Positions 23,601 to 34,800 of a stretch of DNA of 64,000 bases are shown here, in pieces (position 1 is the stretch's first letter; every line of letters starts with the position of its first letter). Under the pieces are notes generated by a model, which was not told the origin of the DNA, ran no database searches, and saw only the letters and a list, made by a program, of their open reading frames with translations. Both the position numbers and the translations under genes were made by a program. Origin of the DNA: Molossus alvarezi (lineage: Eukaryota; Chordata; Mammalia; Chiroptera; Molossidae); contig CM073898.1 of assembly GCA_037176705.1 (NCBI GenBank), positions 36,831,488-36,895,487 of the forward strand, given 5' to 3'.

Positions 23601-24161
23601 AATAATTAGTGTTGAAAAGGCCATTTCGAAAGGAGGCAGAGGTTTTGATACTTTCAGTCTTGCTGAGATGCCAATCACTGGTCGATGCCAAAATGTCTAG
23701 AGTCCCTAACTGGGGAACATGGAGAGGATTGGAGAGGCCAGGTGCTCCCTGTAGACAGCGGCCCGTGTTACCTGCTTCATCGGGAGGGAGCCGTCTGCTT
23801 GTTGCCCTCAGAGCCGGTTGCGATGCACCACCACCACCCTCGGGCGCCCTCAGTGGGAACCACAGGTGCTGTCCCTGTCCTCCAACTTGGGCGGCGACGC
23901 TGTGTCTTTGTAGGACTCTGCCCATTTTTGTCTCTGCCAATTTCATGACTAGAGGGAAAACGCTGAGAAACCAAGAAAGCTGCTGATGAAGAAGGTGGCC
24001 AATTCTCCTTGAGGATACAAGGAACCGGGGCTCGAGATGGGGACAGCAGGTGAAGGCAACCGAGGCTGCCGTCACACTTGGAAACTGGTGTGAATCGGCC
24101 AGTATTGAAGCTGCACAAACTGGCTGTTGACAACAACAATGCTCAGTGCCTGCAGGAGCAG
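23600..24161 (+). other. GC-richer block with opposing open frames and a splice-donor motif
   Basis: The block is richer in GC and CpG than its surroundings and is open on both strands (plus 23609-23986; minus 23599-24219, 206 codons). Neither translation shows a domain I recognise. It ends in CAG|gtaagt (intron GT at 24162), a near-perfect 5' splice site. The plus-strand frame just before it reads LKLHKLAVDNNNAQCLQEQ without a stop. It could be a host or lncRNA exon, a retrocopy fragment, or chance. No function is proposed. Confidence 0.25.
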
Positions 24162-24238
24162 GTAAGTAAAAGCCCTGGAATGATCTGGTGACCTTGTAAC
24201 CAACTTGAGTGAGATGCAACTGCCCTGCCCTGATCCGC

Positions 24239-24603
24239 CCCGCCCCTCCTCCCCTCCTCCCCCTATCCCCACCCCTCCTTCCTCTATCCCCACCCCTCCT
24301 CCCCCATCCCCACCCCTCCTCCCCCTATCCCCACCCCTCCTCCCCCAGACCCACCCCTCCTCCTGCTATCCCCACCCCTCCTCCCCTACCCCCACCCCTC
24401 CCCCCCACCCCCACCCCTCCTCCCCCTATCCCCACCCCTCCTCCCCCTATCCCCACCCCTCCTCCCCCATCCCCACCCCTCCTCCCCCTATCCCCACCCC
24501 TCCTCCCCCATCCCCACCCCTCCTCCTGCTATCCCCACCCCTCCTCCCCCTACCCCCACCCCTCCTCCCCCTATCCCCACCCCTCCTCCCCCTATCTCCG
24601 CCC
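24239..24603 (+). repeat. C-rich minisatellite, 22-bp unit
   Basis: About 17 copies of a unit close to cccctcctccccctatcccc plus ac, with variants (catcccc, ctgctatc, cagaccc). The complementary strand has repeated G4-5 runs. Length variation and assembly error are likely here. Confidence 0.95.
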
Positions 24604-25024
24604 CAGCTCCAACCCCAGAAGCTGGCTTAGTGGTTTAGCGAGGGTCTGTGACAGGTGCACCCTGGGAGACAGTGGTAGCTAAGCCTAGGCTGGCTTCCCC
24701 ATGGTCACCAGGCGACTCTCTGTAGTATCAGGCTTACATTTATCCTTTCTGGAAGTTGTACCAGGATATTAACTCATGTTCTCTCATTTGTGCCATTCCT
24801 TCAAATGGAATAATTTGGTACCCCTTCCCTCAAAAAAAGAATTGAGAATAATCTCCCAGAATGTGATTCATTGTGTCTCAAGGCATATACCACATTTGGG
24901 GCAAGGATATGGATGGGAAATCCTTTCTCATGTGGTATATAATTCTGAGATTTTTTTAATGTCTCTTTCCTCTTGGAACTACATGATTTTTGAATCCTGG
25001 TATTTTAATAACAATGAAATCTAA

Positions 25025-25278
25025 CCCTGGCAGTTGTGGCTTAATTGGTTGTCCTGTGGGCCACAAGGTTGTGGGGTTGATTCCTGTTCAGGGTACTTGC
25101 CTAGGTTTCAGGTTCGACCCCAGTCAGAGCATCTATGGGAAGCAACCAGTCAATGTTTCTCTCTCTCCCCGCCTCTTTCCCTCTCTCTACCTCTCCCTTT
25201 TCCTTTCCCTCCCCCTCTTCTCTCCTTTCCCCCCTCTCTCTCTACACATGCTTGAGTGAGAAGCAAAAAAAGAAGAAA
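25025..25278 (+). mobile_element. VES SINE, diverged
   Basis: The tRNA-like head starts at 'ccctggcagttgtggcttaattgg', followed by a CT-rich body and a short A-rich tail. It lacks the terminal hairpin. Imperfect flanking repeats (atgaaatctaa / gtgaaccctaa) fit an old duplication. Confidence 0.85.
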
Positions 25279-25501
25279 AAGTGAACCCTAATGACATAGT
25301 TTTATTTATTTATTATTATTTTCTATAGTTTTCTGTTACATTATTTTTATTTTTACTTTTCTGTTATTGTCACTACTTCTTGAGACAGATGCTTGGGTCT
25401 AAGGCTTTCACCACATCTTCACATTTGGTTTAACTGCAAATCACCCTTTGCAAGTTAAGGAAATTGCTGTTGTTACTTATGAAGCTTGTGCTTAGAGAAA
25501 T

Positions 25502-25655
25502 GGGTTCTCAAAGTATTAGCATCACTGGGAATTTGCTAGAAATACAAATTATTGGCCCAGTGGAAAGATCTGAACCAGAAACTTTGTCGATGAAGCCTAA
25601 CAACCTATATGTTAACCAGCCCTCCAGGTAATCCTGATGTGTGCTCAAATGGAGA
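25502..25655 (-). mobile_element. MER5A-like hAT-Charlie MITE
   Basis: 'gggttctcaaagtattagcatcactgggaatttgctagaaatacaaatt … gaaccagaaactttg … aaccagccctccaggtaatcctgatgtgtgctcaa' follows the antisense order of the MER5A consensus. Ancient mammalian DNA transposon relic. Confidence 0.75.
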
Positions 25656-25674
25656 GTCATTACCCTCTTCTAGG

Positions 25675-25862
25675 AGGGGTTGGCAAGCTTTTTCTGTAAA
25701 AAGCCAAAAGGCCATACAATTTCTGTCACAACCACTCAGCTCGGCCACTGTGGAAGAAAGTTCCCTTAGGGTCACCTTGTGACTGTCTTACAATGATACC
25801 CTAAAAAAAAAAAAATAGCTGACAGACTGATTTGGCCAACTGGCTATAGGTTGATGACCCCT
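25675..25862 (+). mobile_element. hAT-Charlie MITE ('gggttggcaa' family)
   Basis: Inverted ends AGGGGTTGG … ACCCCT. The interior 'ttttctgtaaaaagccaaaagg', 'gccatacaatttctgtcacaaccactcagctc' and 'gactgatttggcca' is typical of a common mammalian Charlie-derived MITE. The flanking 8-mers cttctagg (25667-25674) and gctctagg (25863-25870) match at 6 of 8. A relative is at 44345-44578. Confidence 0.8.
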
Positions 25863-25869
25863 GCTCTAG

Positions 25870-26700
25870 GGAATTAAAATAGAGCAATACTTTTGCCTTG
25901 TGTCCCTTAAGACACTATCTTTCTTCCACTTTTTAATTTTATATACTGTGAAACATTATTTTTGGGCACAGGCATACCACTCATAATAATTCAATCATCT
26001 TGAAATACATACATAAATTTTTTGAGAATGATTCATTCTTGTGTATGTTAAAAAGCTGCCTTAAAGATAAGATAAATTCCTCCAACAGTTTCTCCTTGGT
26101 TCTGAATATATGATAGCATTTGGAACTGTCATCTGGCAATGCCTATCTATTCCTGGCACTAAGATTTTAAATTAGATTCTGTGAACTGGAAATCATAGAA
26201 CTATGAAAATTTGGCTTTCTTAATGTCTAAATACAGCAAATATTTTATACCCACCAATGCCAAGGACACATGTAAAGATTCTCATTTTCCTATTATATAA
26301 GTCTCTGTCACAGATTTGTCTATTAGAAAAAATCCAACCCAATGAATTAAACTGTGGTCACACACACCTGTTAAAAGCCCATCAAGGCCACCTGTAGCAG
26401 AGCTAAGAAGCTTTGTTTAGTCAACATTGGGATTCCTATGTACCCTTGCTGAGGATATCCATGTGAGCCATGCACCTCTGCTGGGACTCTCTGTTGCTTT
26501 TGCCAGACCCTTCTGTGGCCACGCTTGAGGCCTGAACAACCTTATAAAATTAAGCTAGGCTTAGTCTAGCTGGCAATATGAGGCCAGGTTGCAATAACTA
26601 CAAGTTGATAATAAGTCTCTAAATCCCCCTTAAGGTCAAAAAACTACAGTGACACATAAAAGTTCAAGATCCAAAGATATAGACATGATCCCATCAGAAA
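25870..26700. other. Single-copy region, nothing recognised
   Basis: No gene or clear repeat was seen between the hAT relic and the L1 insertion. Confidence 0.45.
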
Positions 26701-26711
26701 TTCCTCTAATA

Positions 26712-29125
26712 CAGGCCCAGATGACTTCATGGGGGAGTTTTACCAAACATTCAAAGAAGATCTTATACCCATTCTCCTCAAACTATTCCAAAAAATCCAA
26801 GAAGACAGAACACTTCCAAACTTATTTTATGAGGACACCATAATCCTAATTCCAAAACCGGATAAAGACACTACAAAGAAAGAAAACTGCAGGCCAATAT
26901 TCCTGATGAACACAGATGCCAAAATCCTTAACAAAATATTAGCAAATTAGATCCATCAATACATCAAAAAAATTATTCATCATGACCAAGTGGGTTTCTT
27001 CCCAGGCATGCAAGGATGGTACAGTATTCACAAATCAATAAATGTGATACACCACATAAACAAAAGGAAAGATAAAAATCATACGATCATATCAATAGAT
27101 GCTGAAAAAACATTCGACAAAATTCAGCACCCATTTCTGATAAAAATGCTCAGCAATCTGGGAATAGAGGGACAATATCTCAATATAATAAAGACCATAT
27201 GGGAAAAACCTACAGCCAAAATCATACTCAAGGGGCAAAAACTAAAAGCATTCCCCTTAAGAACAGGAATAAGAACAGGGATGCCCACTTTCACCATTCT
27301 TATTTAACATAGTACTGGAAGTCTTAGCCACAGCAATTAGACATGAAGAAAAAATAAAGAAGATTCCAATTGGAGAGGAGGAAGTGAAACTGTCATTATT
27401 TGCAGATGACATGATATTTTACATAGAAAACCCTAAAGACTCCATCAAAAATCTACTAGACTTAATAAATGAATTTGGCAAAGTAGCAAGATACAAAATT
27501 AATGTTAAGAAATTGATGGCATTCCTATACACCAATGATGAACTCACAGAAAGAGAAACTAAAAAGAAAATCTCATTTACTATCACAGCAAAAAAATTAA
27601 GATACCTAGGAATAAACTTAATCAAAGAAGTAAAGGACCTATTCACAGAAAACTACAGGTCATTGAAAAAAGAAATAGAGAAAGATATAAAAAAGTGGAA
27701 GCATATACCTTGTTTATGAATTGGAAGAATTAACATCATTAAAATGTCTATACTACCCAAAGCATTCTATAGATTCAATGCAATCCCCATCAAAATACCA
27801 ATGATATATTTCACAGAAGTAGAACAAACACTCCAAAAGTTTATATGGAACCAAAAAAGACCCCAAATAGCCACAGCAATCTTGAAAAAAGAACAAAGTA
27901 GGAGGTATCATATTACCAGATTTCAGGTTATACTACAAAGCCACTGTAATCAAAACAGCCTGGTACTGGCACAAGAACAGGCAGATAGATAGATCAATGG
28001 AACAGAATAGAGAATCCATATATTGACCCAAGACAATATGCTCAATTAATATTTGACAAAGGTGGCAAGAGCTTACAATGGAGTCAAGAGAGTCTCTTCA
28101 ATAAATGGTGTTAGGAAAATTGGACAGCTACTTGCAAAAAAATGAAGCTAGACGAACAACTTACACCATACACAAGAATAAACTCAAAATGGATAAAAGA
28201 CTTAAATATAATTTGTGAATCCATAAAAATTCTAGAAGAAAATGCAGGCAACACAATTTCAGACATTATGCACAGCATAATTTTCACTGATATAACACCT
28301 AAGGCAAGAAAAACAAAGGAAAAAAATGAGCACACGGGACTACATCAAACTCAAAAGCTTCTGCACAGCAAAAGAAACAACCATCAAAACGGAAAGAGAT
28401 CCCACTTTATGGGAGACCATAATCACCAATGATGCATCAGATAAGGGGTTAATTTCCAAAATATATAGAGTGCTTATACAACTCAGCAAAAGGAAGACAA
28501 AGAACAAAATTAAAAAATAGGCAGAGGACCTAAATAGACACCTCTTCAAAAAGGACATAAAATGACCGAGAAACACATGAAGAAATGCTCAATGTCACTA
28601 ATCATCAGAGAGACGCAAATTAAAACAACAAGGTATCACCTCACACCTGTCAGAATGGCTGCCATCAGCAAATCATCAAATAAGTGTTGGCAAGGGTGTG
28701 GAGAAAAGGGGACTCTAGTACACTGCTGGTGGGAATGCAGACTGGTGCAGCCACTATGGAAAACAATATGGTGTTACCTCAAAAAATTAAAAATCGAACT
28801 GCCATTTGACCCAGTGATCCCACTTCTAGGAATATACCCTAAGAAACCTGAAACACCAATCAGAAAGAATATATGTTTCCTTATGTTCATAGCAGCACTA
28901 TTTACAATAGCTAAGATCTGGAAACAGCCCAAGTGTCCATCAGTAGATGAGTGGATAAAAAAGCTGTGGTACATGTATACAATGGAGTACTATGTAGCTA
29001 TAAGAACGAAAGGTCTCTTATACTTTGAGATGTCATGGAAGGACCTGGAGAGCATTATGCTAAGTGAAACAAGCCAAGCAGAGAAAGACAAATATCACAT
29101 GATCTCACTTATTTCTGAAATATAA
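26712..29125 (+). pseudogene. L1 ORF2 (reverse transcriptase), broken
   Basis: ORF2p supplies endonuclease and reverse transcriptase for target-primed insertion. Only the RT and C-terminal parts are present. RT words include [41 protein letters not shown] and [15 protein letters not shown]. The catalytic LFADDM motif is near 27390-27410. The C-terminal segment (28562-29125) keeps the cysteine motif C-x3-C-x7-H-x4-C ([18 protein letters not shown], about 28687-28740). Breaks seen are a stop at 26948, a frame change near 27290-27310, a stop at 27717, a frame change near 27890 and further shifts near 28320-28520. It cannot encode a functional protein. Confidence 0.92.
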
Positions 29126-29364
29126 TGAAATAAACAATCTGATGAACAAAATTTACCCAGAGACTTAGAGGTGGGGTACAGACTGATAAGCCTCAGAGGA
29201 GGGGGGTTGGAGGGGCAAACAAATAAGCTACAGAACTTATATGCGTGTATGCATAACCAATGGACATAGACAACAAAACGGGATGGGGTGGGGGAGATGA
29301 GGAGGAGGGTATCAATGGGGAAAAAGGGAGAAACATCTGTTACAAAAACAAATTAATAAAAATA
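26712..29364 (+). mobile_element. 5'-truncated L1 insertion
   Basis: A 2.65-kb L1 beginning inside ORF2 just before the reverse transcriptase domain. It runs through the ORF2 C-terminus, a G-rich 3'UTR (29150-29330) and a short A-rich tail. The duplication attcctctaata (26700-26711) recurs after the tail as attctctaata (29365-29375), differing by one base deletion. Its 3'UTR resembles those of the copies at 34801, 50955 and 59850, so they belong to one bat L1 lineage. Confidence 0.93.
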
Positions 29365-29375
29365 ATTCTCTAATA

Positions 29376-30520
29376 TACTTTTTTTTCTCCAAAATTCTTC
29401 TCCATATTTTGTTCTCAATGCCTCTAGCCAATGCCCTCAATTTGAGGCCTCTTGGGAGACTTCATAAACAGCTTTCTCCTCCCACTCAAGTTTTGAACAC
29501 ATTAAAAATTAATATAGAGGGTAGCTAGCAACTTCATTGCTTATAAATGCACAGTTAGAAAAATTTGCTTGGGTGTCAGAGCATAGTGGGCCCTCTAACA
29601 CTAAACTCCAGAACTGGATGGAGTTAGTCAAACCATCTTGATCCCTGAAGACAGGAGAAGTCCTTCCTCTTCTCATAGCCCTGTGGTGGAGCAGGAGGGC
29701 ATGGGCTCCCTCTAGTTAGCTCCACTAAAAAGATTACTTATTGCTGCCTGTTTATTCTCCCCAAATATACCCAACAACTAAATCACTTCATGTCACGTGG
29801 TGCAGGATGCATAAAAGGACAGAGAGTAGAAAGAGGTAATATCAGTTAAACTCCTTCCATATGGATAAAAAATAGTAGGGATGGGAAGTAAAGATCTCAT
29901 CTTAACAGAAGTTAAGAAAGGAATTTATGTGTCAAACACTTTTCATTCTCAACCAACAACTATTCCCATCTTCACATTATTTCCTAAGAAATGAACCCTG
30001 ATTTGACAGGTTGTATGAGATGTCTGATCTCAGAGAGGGAAGCTCCTACACAGGTCTAAAATAATGATTCAAACCAGTCACAATAATCCTATTCCACTTA
30101 ACTTGAAATTGGTCTAGGAGTGAGATGTAAAATATTTTCTTTACTTTTCCAGAGAATTTCCTTTCCTTGATAAAAATAAAAACTATAGGAAAGTTTGCTC
30201 CAAATTCATATTTGGGGTTTGCTGAAAGGGCACCCCTCATATTTCAGAAAGGAGAGAGTCTGAAATTTTAAGCTGAATCAAAACCGGAATGATTAACGCT
30301 ACTTGATTGTTAACAAACTCCTTAGTAAGTTTTCTGTTACTTGTACTCAACATATCCCTGATACAGGTGAAAGCAATATATGCAACTACTTGAACCATAT
30401 TGTTGTTCAGTTTACCGTTCATGGACTTAATAACTTAAAATCCATAATCAAATTGTGTCTGGAAACATATCAAGTAGAGACAATTTGAGCCTCTTCATTG
30501 GAAATACTGCCCCCCATTTT
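29376..30520. other. Single-copy region, nothing recognised
   Basis: No exon or clear transposon is visible. Moderately AT-rich. Confidence 0.5.
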
Positions 30521-30529
30521 AAATTTCTT

Positions 30530-31575
30530 ATAAATTGAGGCTTTATTGAAATATTATGAAATGCCTTGATTAATGTACAGTTGGATGAGTTTTTACAAAT
30601 GCAGACATCTATCGATTCTTATCCCTATCAAGATATAGAATTTTTTATCATCCCTAGAAATATCCATCATGTACCTTACTGTTCAATTTCTTCCTTGCAC
30701 CCAGAGGCAAACACTATTCTTATTTCTAACACCATAGATTAATTTGCCTATTTTAATATTTCATACAAAAGGAATCATTCAGTATGTAATCTTTTGTGTC
30801 TAGATTTCTATAAGCAGAATAACATTTTTGAGATTCATTCATGTTGTTTTACATATCTATGTTTGTGAAAAGTGTTTCTTTGTACAAATATAGCACAATG
30901 TGTTTATACAGTTACCTGTGATGAACATTACTTTTTTTCTTTGCTACTATGACTAAAGCTGCTATGAACAAATATGTAACAGTGTTTTGTGAACATATGT
31001 TTACATTTCTCTTGGGTAAACAGCTAAGAGTGGAATGGTAGGTCATAACATTTGTGTATGTTTGCCTTTATAGAAAAATGTCAAAACATTTCCCAACATG
31101 ATTGTATTATTTTACTCTCAGTACTGTATGAGATTCTGGTTATTTCATATCTTTTCCAACATTTTGTTTTATCAGTCATCTGAATATTATTTATTCTGGA
31201 GAGTGTGCAGTGACTTTTTTTGTTATTTTAATATGTATTTATCAGACATGTTGAGTATTTTTTGGTGTGTGTGTGCTTATTGGTCACTGGTAAATCTACC
31301 CTTGTGAAAGGTCTGGTTTAAGGCCTTTGCTTATTGTACTTAGATTGTTGTTGATTTGTAGCAGTCATTTATATATTCTGCAAATGAGTTCTTTGTTATA
31401 TGTATTGTGAATATTTTCTCTTAGTCTGCAATGAGTCGATTACTTTCTTAATGGTGTTTTGTTTTGATAACCAGAGACTTTAAAATTTTGAAATTATCAT
31501 TTCATGAATTAATTTTTCTTCTTCTATTTATTTGTTTTCTTTCATTTATGAAACCTTCCTTAACCACATATCATG
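30530..31575 (-). mobile_element. Ancient antisense L1 (L1M-like)
   Basis: Antisense L1 3' sequence in the usual order: 'cttatccctatcaagatatagaa', 'cagaggcaaacactattcttatttctaac', 'catacaaaaggaatcattcagtatgtaat', 'aaagctgctatgaac', 'catttctcttgggtaaacagctaagagtggaatgg', 'tgcttattggtcac'. Old and frameless. Interrupted at its right by the SINE at 31587-31762. Confidence 0.8.
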
Positions 31576-31586
31576 AAAGTATTCTC

Positions 31587-31762
31587 ACCCTGTCCAGATA
31601 GCTCGGTTTGTTGGAGTATCACCCTGATACGCAAAGGGTGCAAGTTTGAGCCCTGGTCAGGGAACACGCAAGGGTCAACCAATGAATGCAGGAATGGGTA
31701 GAAACAGCAAATAGATGCCCCCCCCCAAATTAATTAATAAATATTTTTAAAAGGAAAGAAAT
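31587..31762 (+). mobile_element. Short tRNA-derived SINE (VES-related)
   Basis: 'accctgtccagatagctcggtttgttggagtatcaccctgat … gtgcaagtttgagccctggtcagggaacacg' has the head and B-box arrangement of a tRNA-derived SINE. It is shorter and more diverged than the other copies. Near-identical flanks aaagtattctc (31576-31586) and aaagtattatc (31763-31773) mark the duplication and show it entered an existing L1 relic. Confidence 0.8.
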
Positions 31763-31773
31763 AAAGTATTATC

Positions 31774-32590
31774 TTATGTTATCTTCCAGAATATTAATAT
31801 CCAAAAAAAATTACTAAGAGCAATGTCAGAGTTTATTTCCTATCTTCTAGGAGTTTTATGGTTTCAAGTCTAACATTTAAGTGTTTAATCCATTATTGGT
31901 TTATTTTTATATGTGGTGTAAGAAAGTGGGCTAGTTTTATTTTTTTGCATGTATTTGTCCAATTTTCCTAACACTATTTATTGAAGAGACTATCTTTATT
32001 GTATATTCTTGCATCCTTTGTCATAGATTAATGGATCATACAGGCGTAAGTTTATTTCTGGGCTCTCTGTTATGTTAGTATAGTTTGATATCAAGTAGTG
32101 GGGTTCCTCCAACTTTGTTCTTCTTTCTCAAGGTTGCTGTGGCTACTTGGTATTTTTTCTGGTTCCATATGAATTTTAGGATTATTTGTTCTAGTTCTGT
32201 GAAAAATGCCATTGGTATTTTGATAGGGATTGCATTGAATCTATAGATTTTTTTGAGAGGTATTACGGACATTTTAATGACATTAATTCTTTCTATTCAT
32301 GAACCTGGTATACACTTTCAGTTATCGGTATCTTCTTCCATTTCTTTCTTCAATGTCTTACAGTTTTGTGAATACAGGTCTTTTACCTCCTTGGTTAAAT
32401 TTATTCCTAGGTATTTTTTGATGCAATTATAAATGGGATTATTTTATTACTTTCTCTTTCTGATAGTTCATTATTGGTATATGATTTCTGAATATTAATT
32501 TTGTGTCCTGGTACTTTACAGAATTCACTTACTGGTTCTAATAGTTTTCAGTCTATTAGAACAATCTTCCAAGTTCTATCCGTATAGTAT
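31774..32590 (-). mobile_element. Antisense L1 ORF2 fragment
   Basis: Reverse-strand translation at 32272-32075 gives L1 ORF2 words [29 protein letters not shown] and [11 protein letters not shown], just downstream of the RT core. Further ORF2-like but frameless sequence extends to about 32580. It may be the right half of the relic at 30530-31575 or a separate, younger L1 directly beside it. Confidence 0.8.
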
Positions 32591-32599
32591 TATGCCATT

Positions 32600-33370
32600 T
32601 ATAGAAGCCACTGCTTATGCCTGGCCTAGGGCCGTCTGATGGTGTTACAGTGCAAGGTGAGACTGGTCACCACTCACGCTGGGCTTGAGGTGGCTCAGCA
32701 GAAGCTACCAGGCAAGACCCGATTGGCCTCTGTTCGTTTGGGGTTCGTGGACCTTTGAGAGACTTTGGGAATGTTTGCAGCACGAGCTGCCGTGGAAGAG
32801 GCCCAGGCCAGGTGAGCAACTTGGGTGGGCAGGGCCGCAGGGGGTCCCTGAAGCAGGAGAAGAGGAAATGGAGAGTACAGATTTAGGGTGCGCTGCTCTG
32901 GGTTGGCTGGGTGCAAGAGAGCTCAACAAAGGAACAATGTTTCCTTTAAGTACTTCTGACCCTTGTGAGCGTTGCCCTGACCTTGCCCCCCCAGCCATCA
33001 CCCCGAACTTAGTCAATGTAGTTCCTCCCCATGTGTCCCTGGTGCTTTCTGAGCTGCTGTCCCTGTGCTGGAACGTAGGGTGAGTGAGTTTGTGAAAAAG
33101 TGAGTCTGTGCACTGGCCCTGTAAGAGCATTGTGCCCCCATCTCCGGAAGTCCTTTTTCTCTCTGGGAGGCAGTCCCCACTGGTTTTCACAGCCAGATAT
33201 TATGGGAACTCCTTTTCCCAGCACTGGTGCCCTGGGCTGGGAAGCCCGCCGTGGAACTCCTCACTCCTCAGTGTGTCCTCTGCAGTGTGCCCTCCTAATT
33301 TTTAATCACCACATTGTGGACGTGGGACCTGCCCATTCCATGAAAACACTTTAAGGGTTTCACTATTAAG
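32600..33370 (-). mobile_element. L1 5'UTR fragment abutting an ORF2 fragment
   Basis: GC-rich segment homologous, in the same antisense orientation, to the 5'UTRs at 490-1231 and 19130-19944. Shared words in order are 'gtgcactggccctgtaag', 'agccagatattatgggaactccttttcccagcactgg', 'gccctg' and 'ctaatttttaatcaccac'. It is more diverged, so from an older or sister subfamily. ORF1 and the endonuclease region expected between it and the ORF2 piece at its left are absent. Confidence 0.72.
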
Positions 33371-33422
33371 TTTGATGTCAGCTCTAAGTTATAGATGCCC
33401 TATTTATTTCGTGGAAATTCAC

Positions 33423-33667
33423 TTTTTTTTTTTTTTTTTTTTTTTGCATTTATCTTGAGACAGAACTGGAGGGAGAGAGGGAGGAAGAGAGAGAGAGAAA
33501 CATCAATGTGATGTGAAAGAGACACATCGAGTGGTTGCCACCCACACGACCCCAACCAGGGCCGGGGACAAACTGCATCTGAGGCACATGCCCTTAGCGG
33601 GAACCAAACCCGGGCCTCTCCGGTCCATGGGCCCATGCTCTAACCACTGAGCAAAACCGACCAGGGC
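33423..33667 (-). mobile_element. VES SINE
   Basis: Minus-strand copy with T23 (the A-tail) at 33423-33445 and the tRNA-like head at the right (…ctgagcaaaaccgaccagggcc). No terminal hairpin is visible. A flanking duplication is not clear. Confidence 0.9.
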
Positions 33668-33679
33668 CACGTATATTCG

Positions 33680-34705
33680 TAGTTTATTGAGAGCATGTTT
33701 CATGAATGTTGACATTTTTTTCAAGTGCTTATTTTGCATCTATTGAGATAAGGATTTTTTTTAATGTTCAATAAATACTTTCTTTAGAATAGATGTGAAG
33801 AGAAGAAATCTACTTGTATTATGTGTCATATTTTAGTAAGTTTTATTCTTTCCAAATTGAGTCTTGGGACTCCTCACATTTAAATGGAACTGGATTGATA
33901 AATTAAAAGCCTAAGACTTGGTGAAGTAGCCAGAGAAAATTAGAATGAGGAGAGCAATTTAATAAAATGTTAGCAACAGTTTAAATAGAACAAATGACTA
34001 ATCTTTGAAACAACCTATATTCTCCATTTAAGATTGAAGTCACTACTAATCAGTTATTCTTTCCTTCATTTATTTATTTAAGAAAAATCTATCAGGTACT
34101 TATTACATGTTATGTATAAATAAATGTATTGCTTCATCCATGTATGTATATAGAGAGAAAGATTGTCAAATGTACATCAAAATGATAACAGTTATCACTA
34201 AAGTATGTGTGATGTATGTATTTTCTTCTCTAAATAATTGTATTTTATGAATTCTCTTCAAAAGAATGTCTTACAACTTAAAGAAAGTTATTATTTTTAA
34301 ATCATTCTGAGATGAAGTCAGTATAACCTATGAATCATAACATCACTCATCTGTGACAGCAGTTCATGGGGGACAGAGTGGCAAATTGCATGGACAAATG
34401 CATGGTCTCTTTAGTCCTCAGTTCAGTGTCATCTGGAACAACATCCATCATGTTTGTGCTGGATATAGCAAATATTAGACTTTTTTCCGTATACCATTAT
34501 ACCTGATAGTAAGTTAAATATTAAATATAAGACAAAAACAGAATGAGCTGGGTGTCTGTTTTTACTGTCCGAGCTCAGTTTCACTGCATACTTATTATTA
34601 GGCAATTCCAATTTTATATACCCTAAGCTAAATAAAATTTTAGTAGGGAATATTACAACTAATGTCTGATTTTGTCTTTATTCTTAAGAGTCCTGCTTAT
34701 CAACT
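33680..34705. other. Single-copy region, nothing recognised
   Basis: AT-rich and without gene or transposon features I can support. Confidence 0.5.
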
Positions 34706-34709
34706 CAGT

Positions 34710-34800
34710 CTGTCAGATCTAATGATAGTATCGGGTATCAAGAATGTGTGGCAACCTACTACACATTCTTGATACCTGATACTGTCATTAGATCTGACAG
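34710..34800. repeat. 40-bp inverted repeat at an L1 5' junction
   Basis: The arms at 34710-34749 and 34761-34800 are reverse complements at 38 of 40 positions, with an 11-nt spacer. The left arm is host flank and overlaps the L1 target-site duplication (34740-34756). The right arm lies between that duplication and the first L1 base at 34801. The right arm is therefore extra sequence added when the L1 inserted. Confidence 0.95.

Noticed and set aside
24239..24603. CRISPR-like regular repeat
   Set aside because: The units are directly tandem with no spacers. This is a eukaryotic minisatellite.
24205..24682. Proline-rich open frames over 140 codons
   Set aside because: They are created by the 22-bp C-rich minisatellite, which is open in more than one frame. 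There is no coding evidence.
26712..29364. Active L1 source element
   Set aside because: It is 5'-truncated, lacks ORF1 and the endonuclease, and has several stops and frame changes in ORF2.
32685..33190. Opposing open frames of 132 and 161 codons
   Set aside because: They fall in the diverged L1 5'UTR fragment and share no conserved frame with the other 5'UTR copies.
34710..34800. Hairpin as a microRNA precursor or MITE
   Set aside because: The left arm is host flank that overlaps the L1 duplication, and the right arm sits exactly between duplication and L1. An insertion by-product explains it better.
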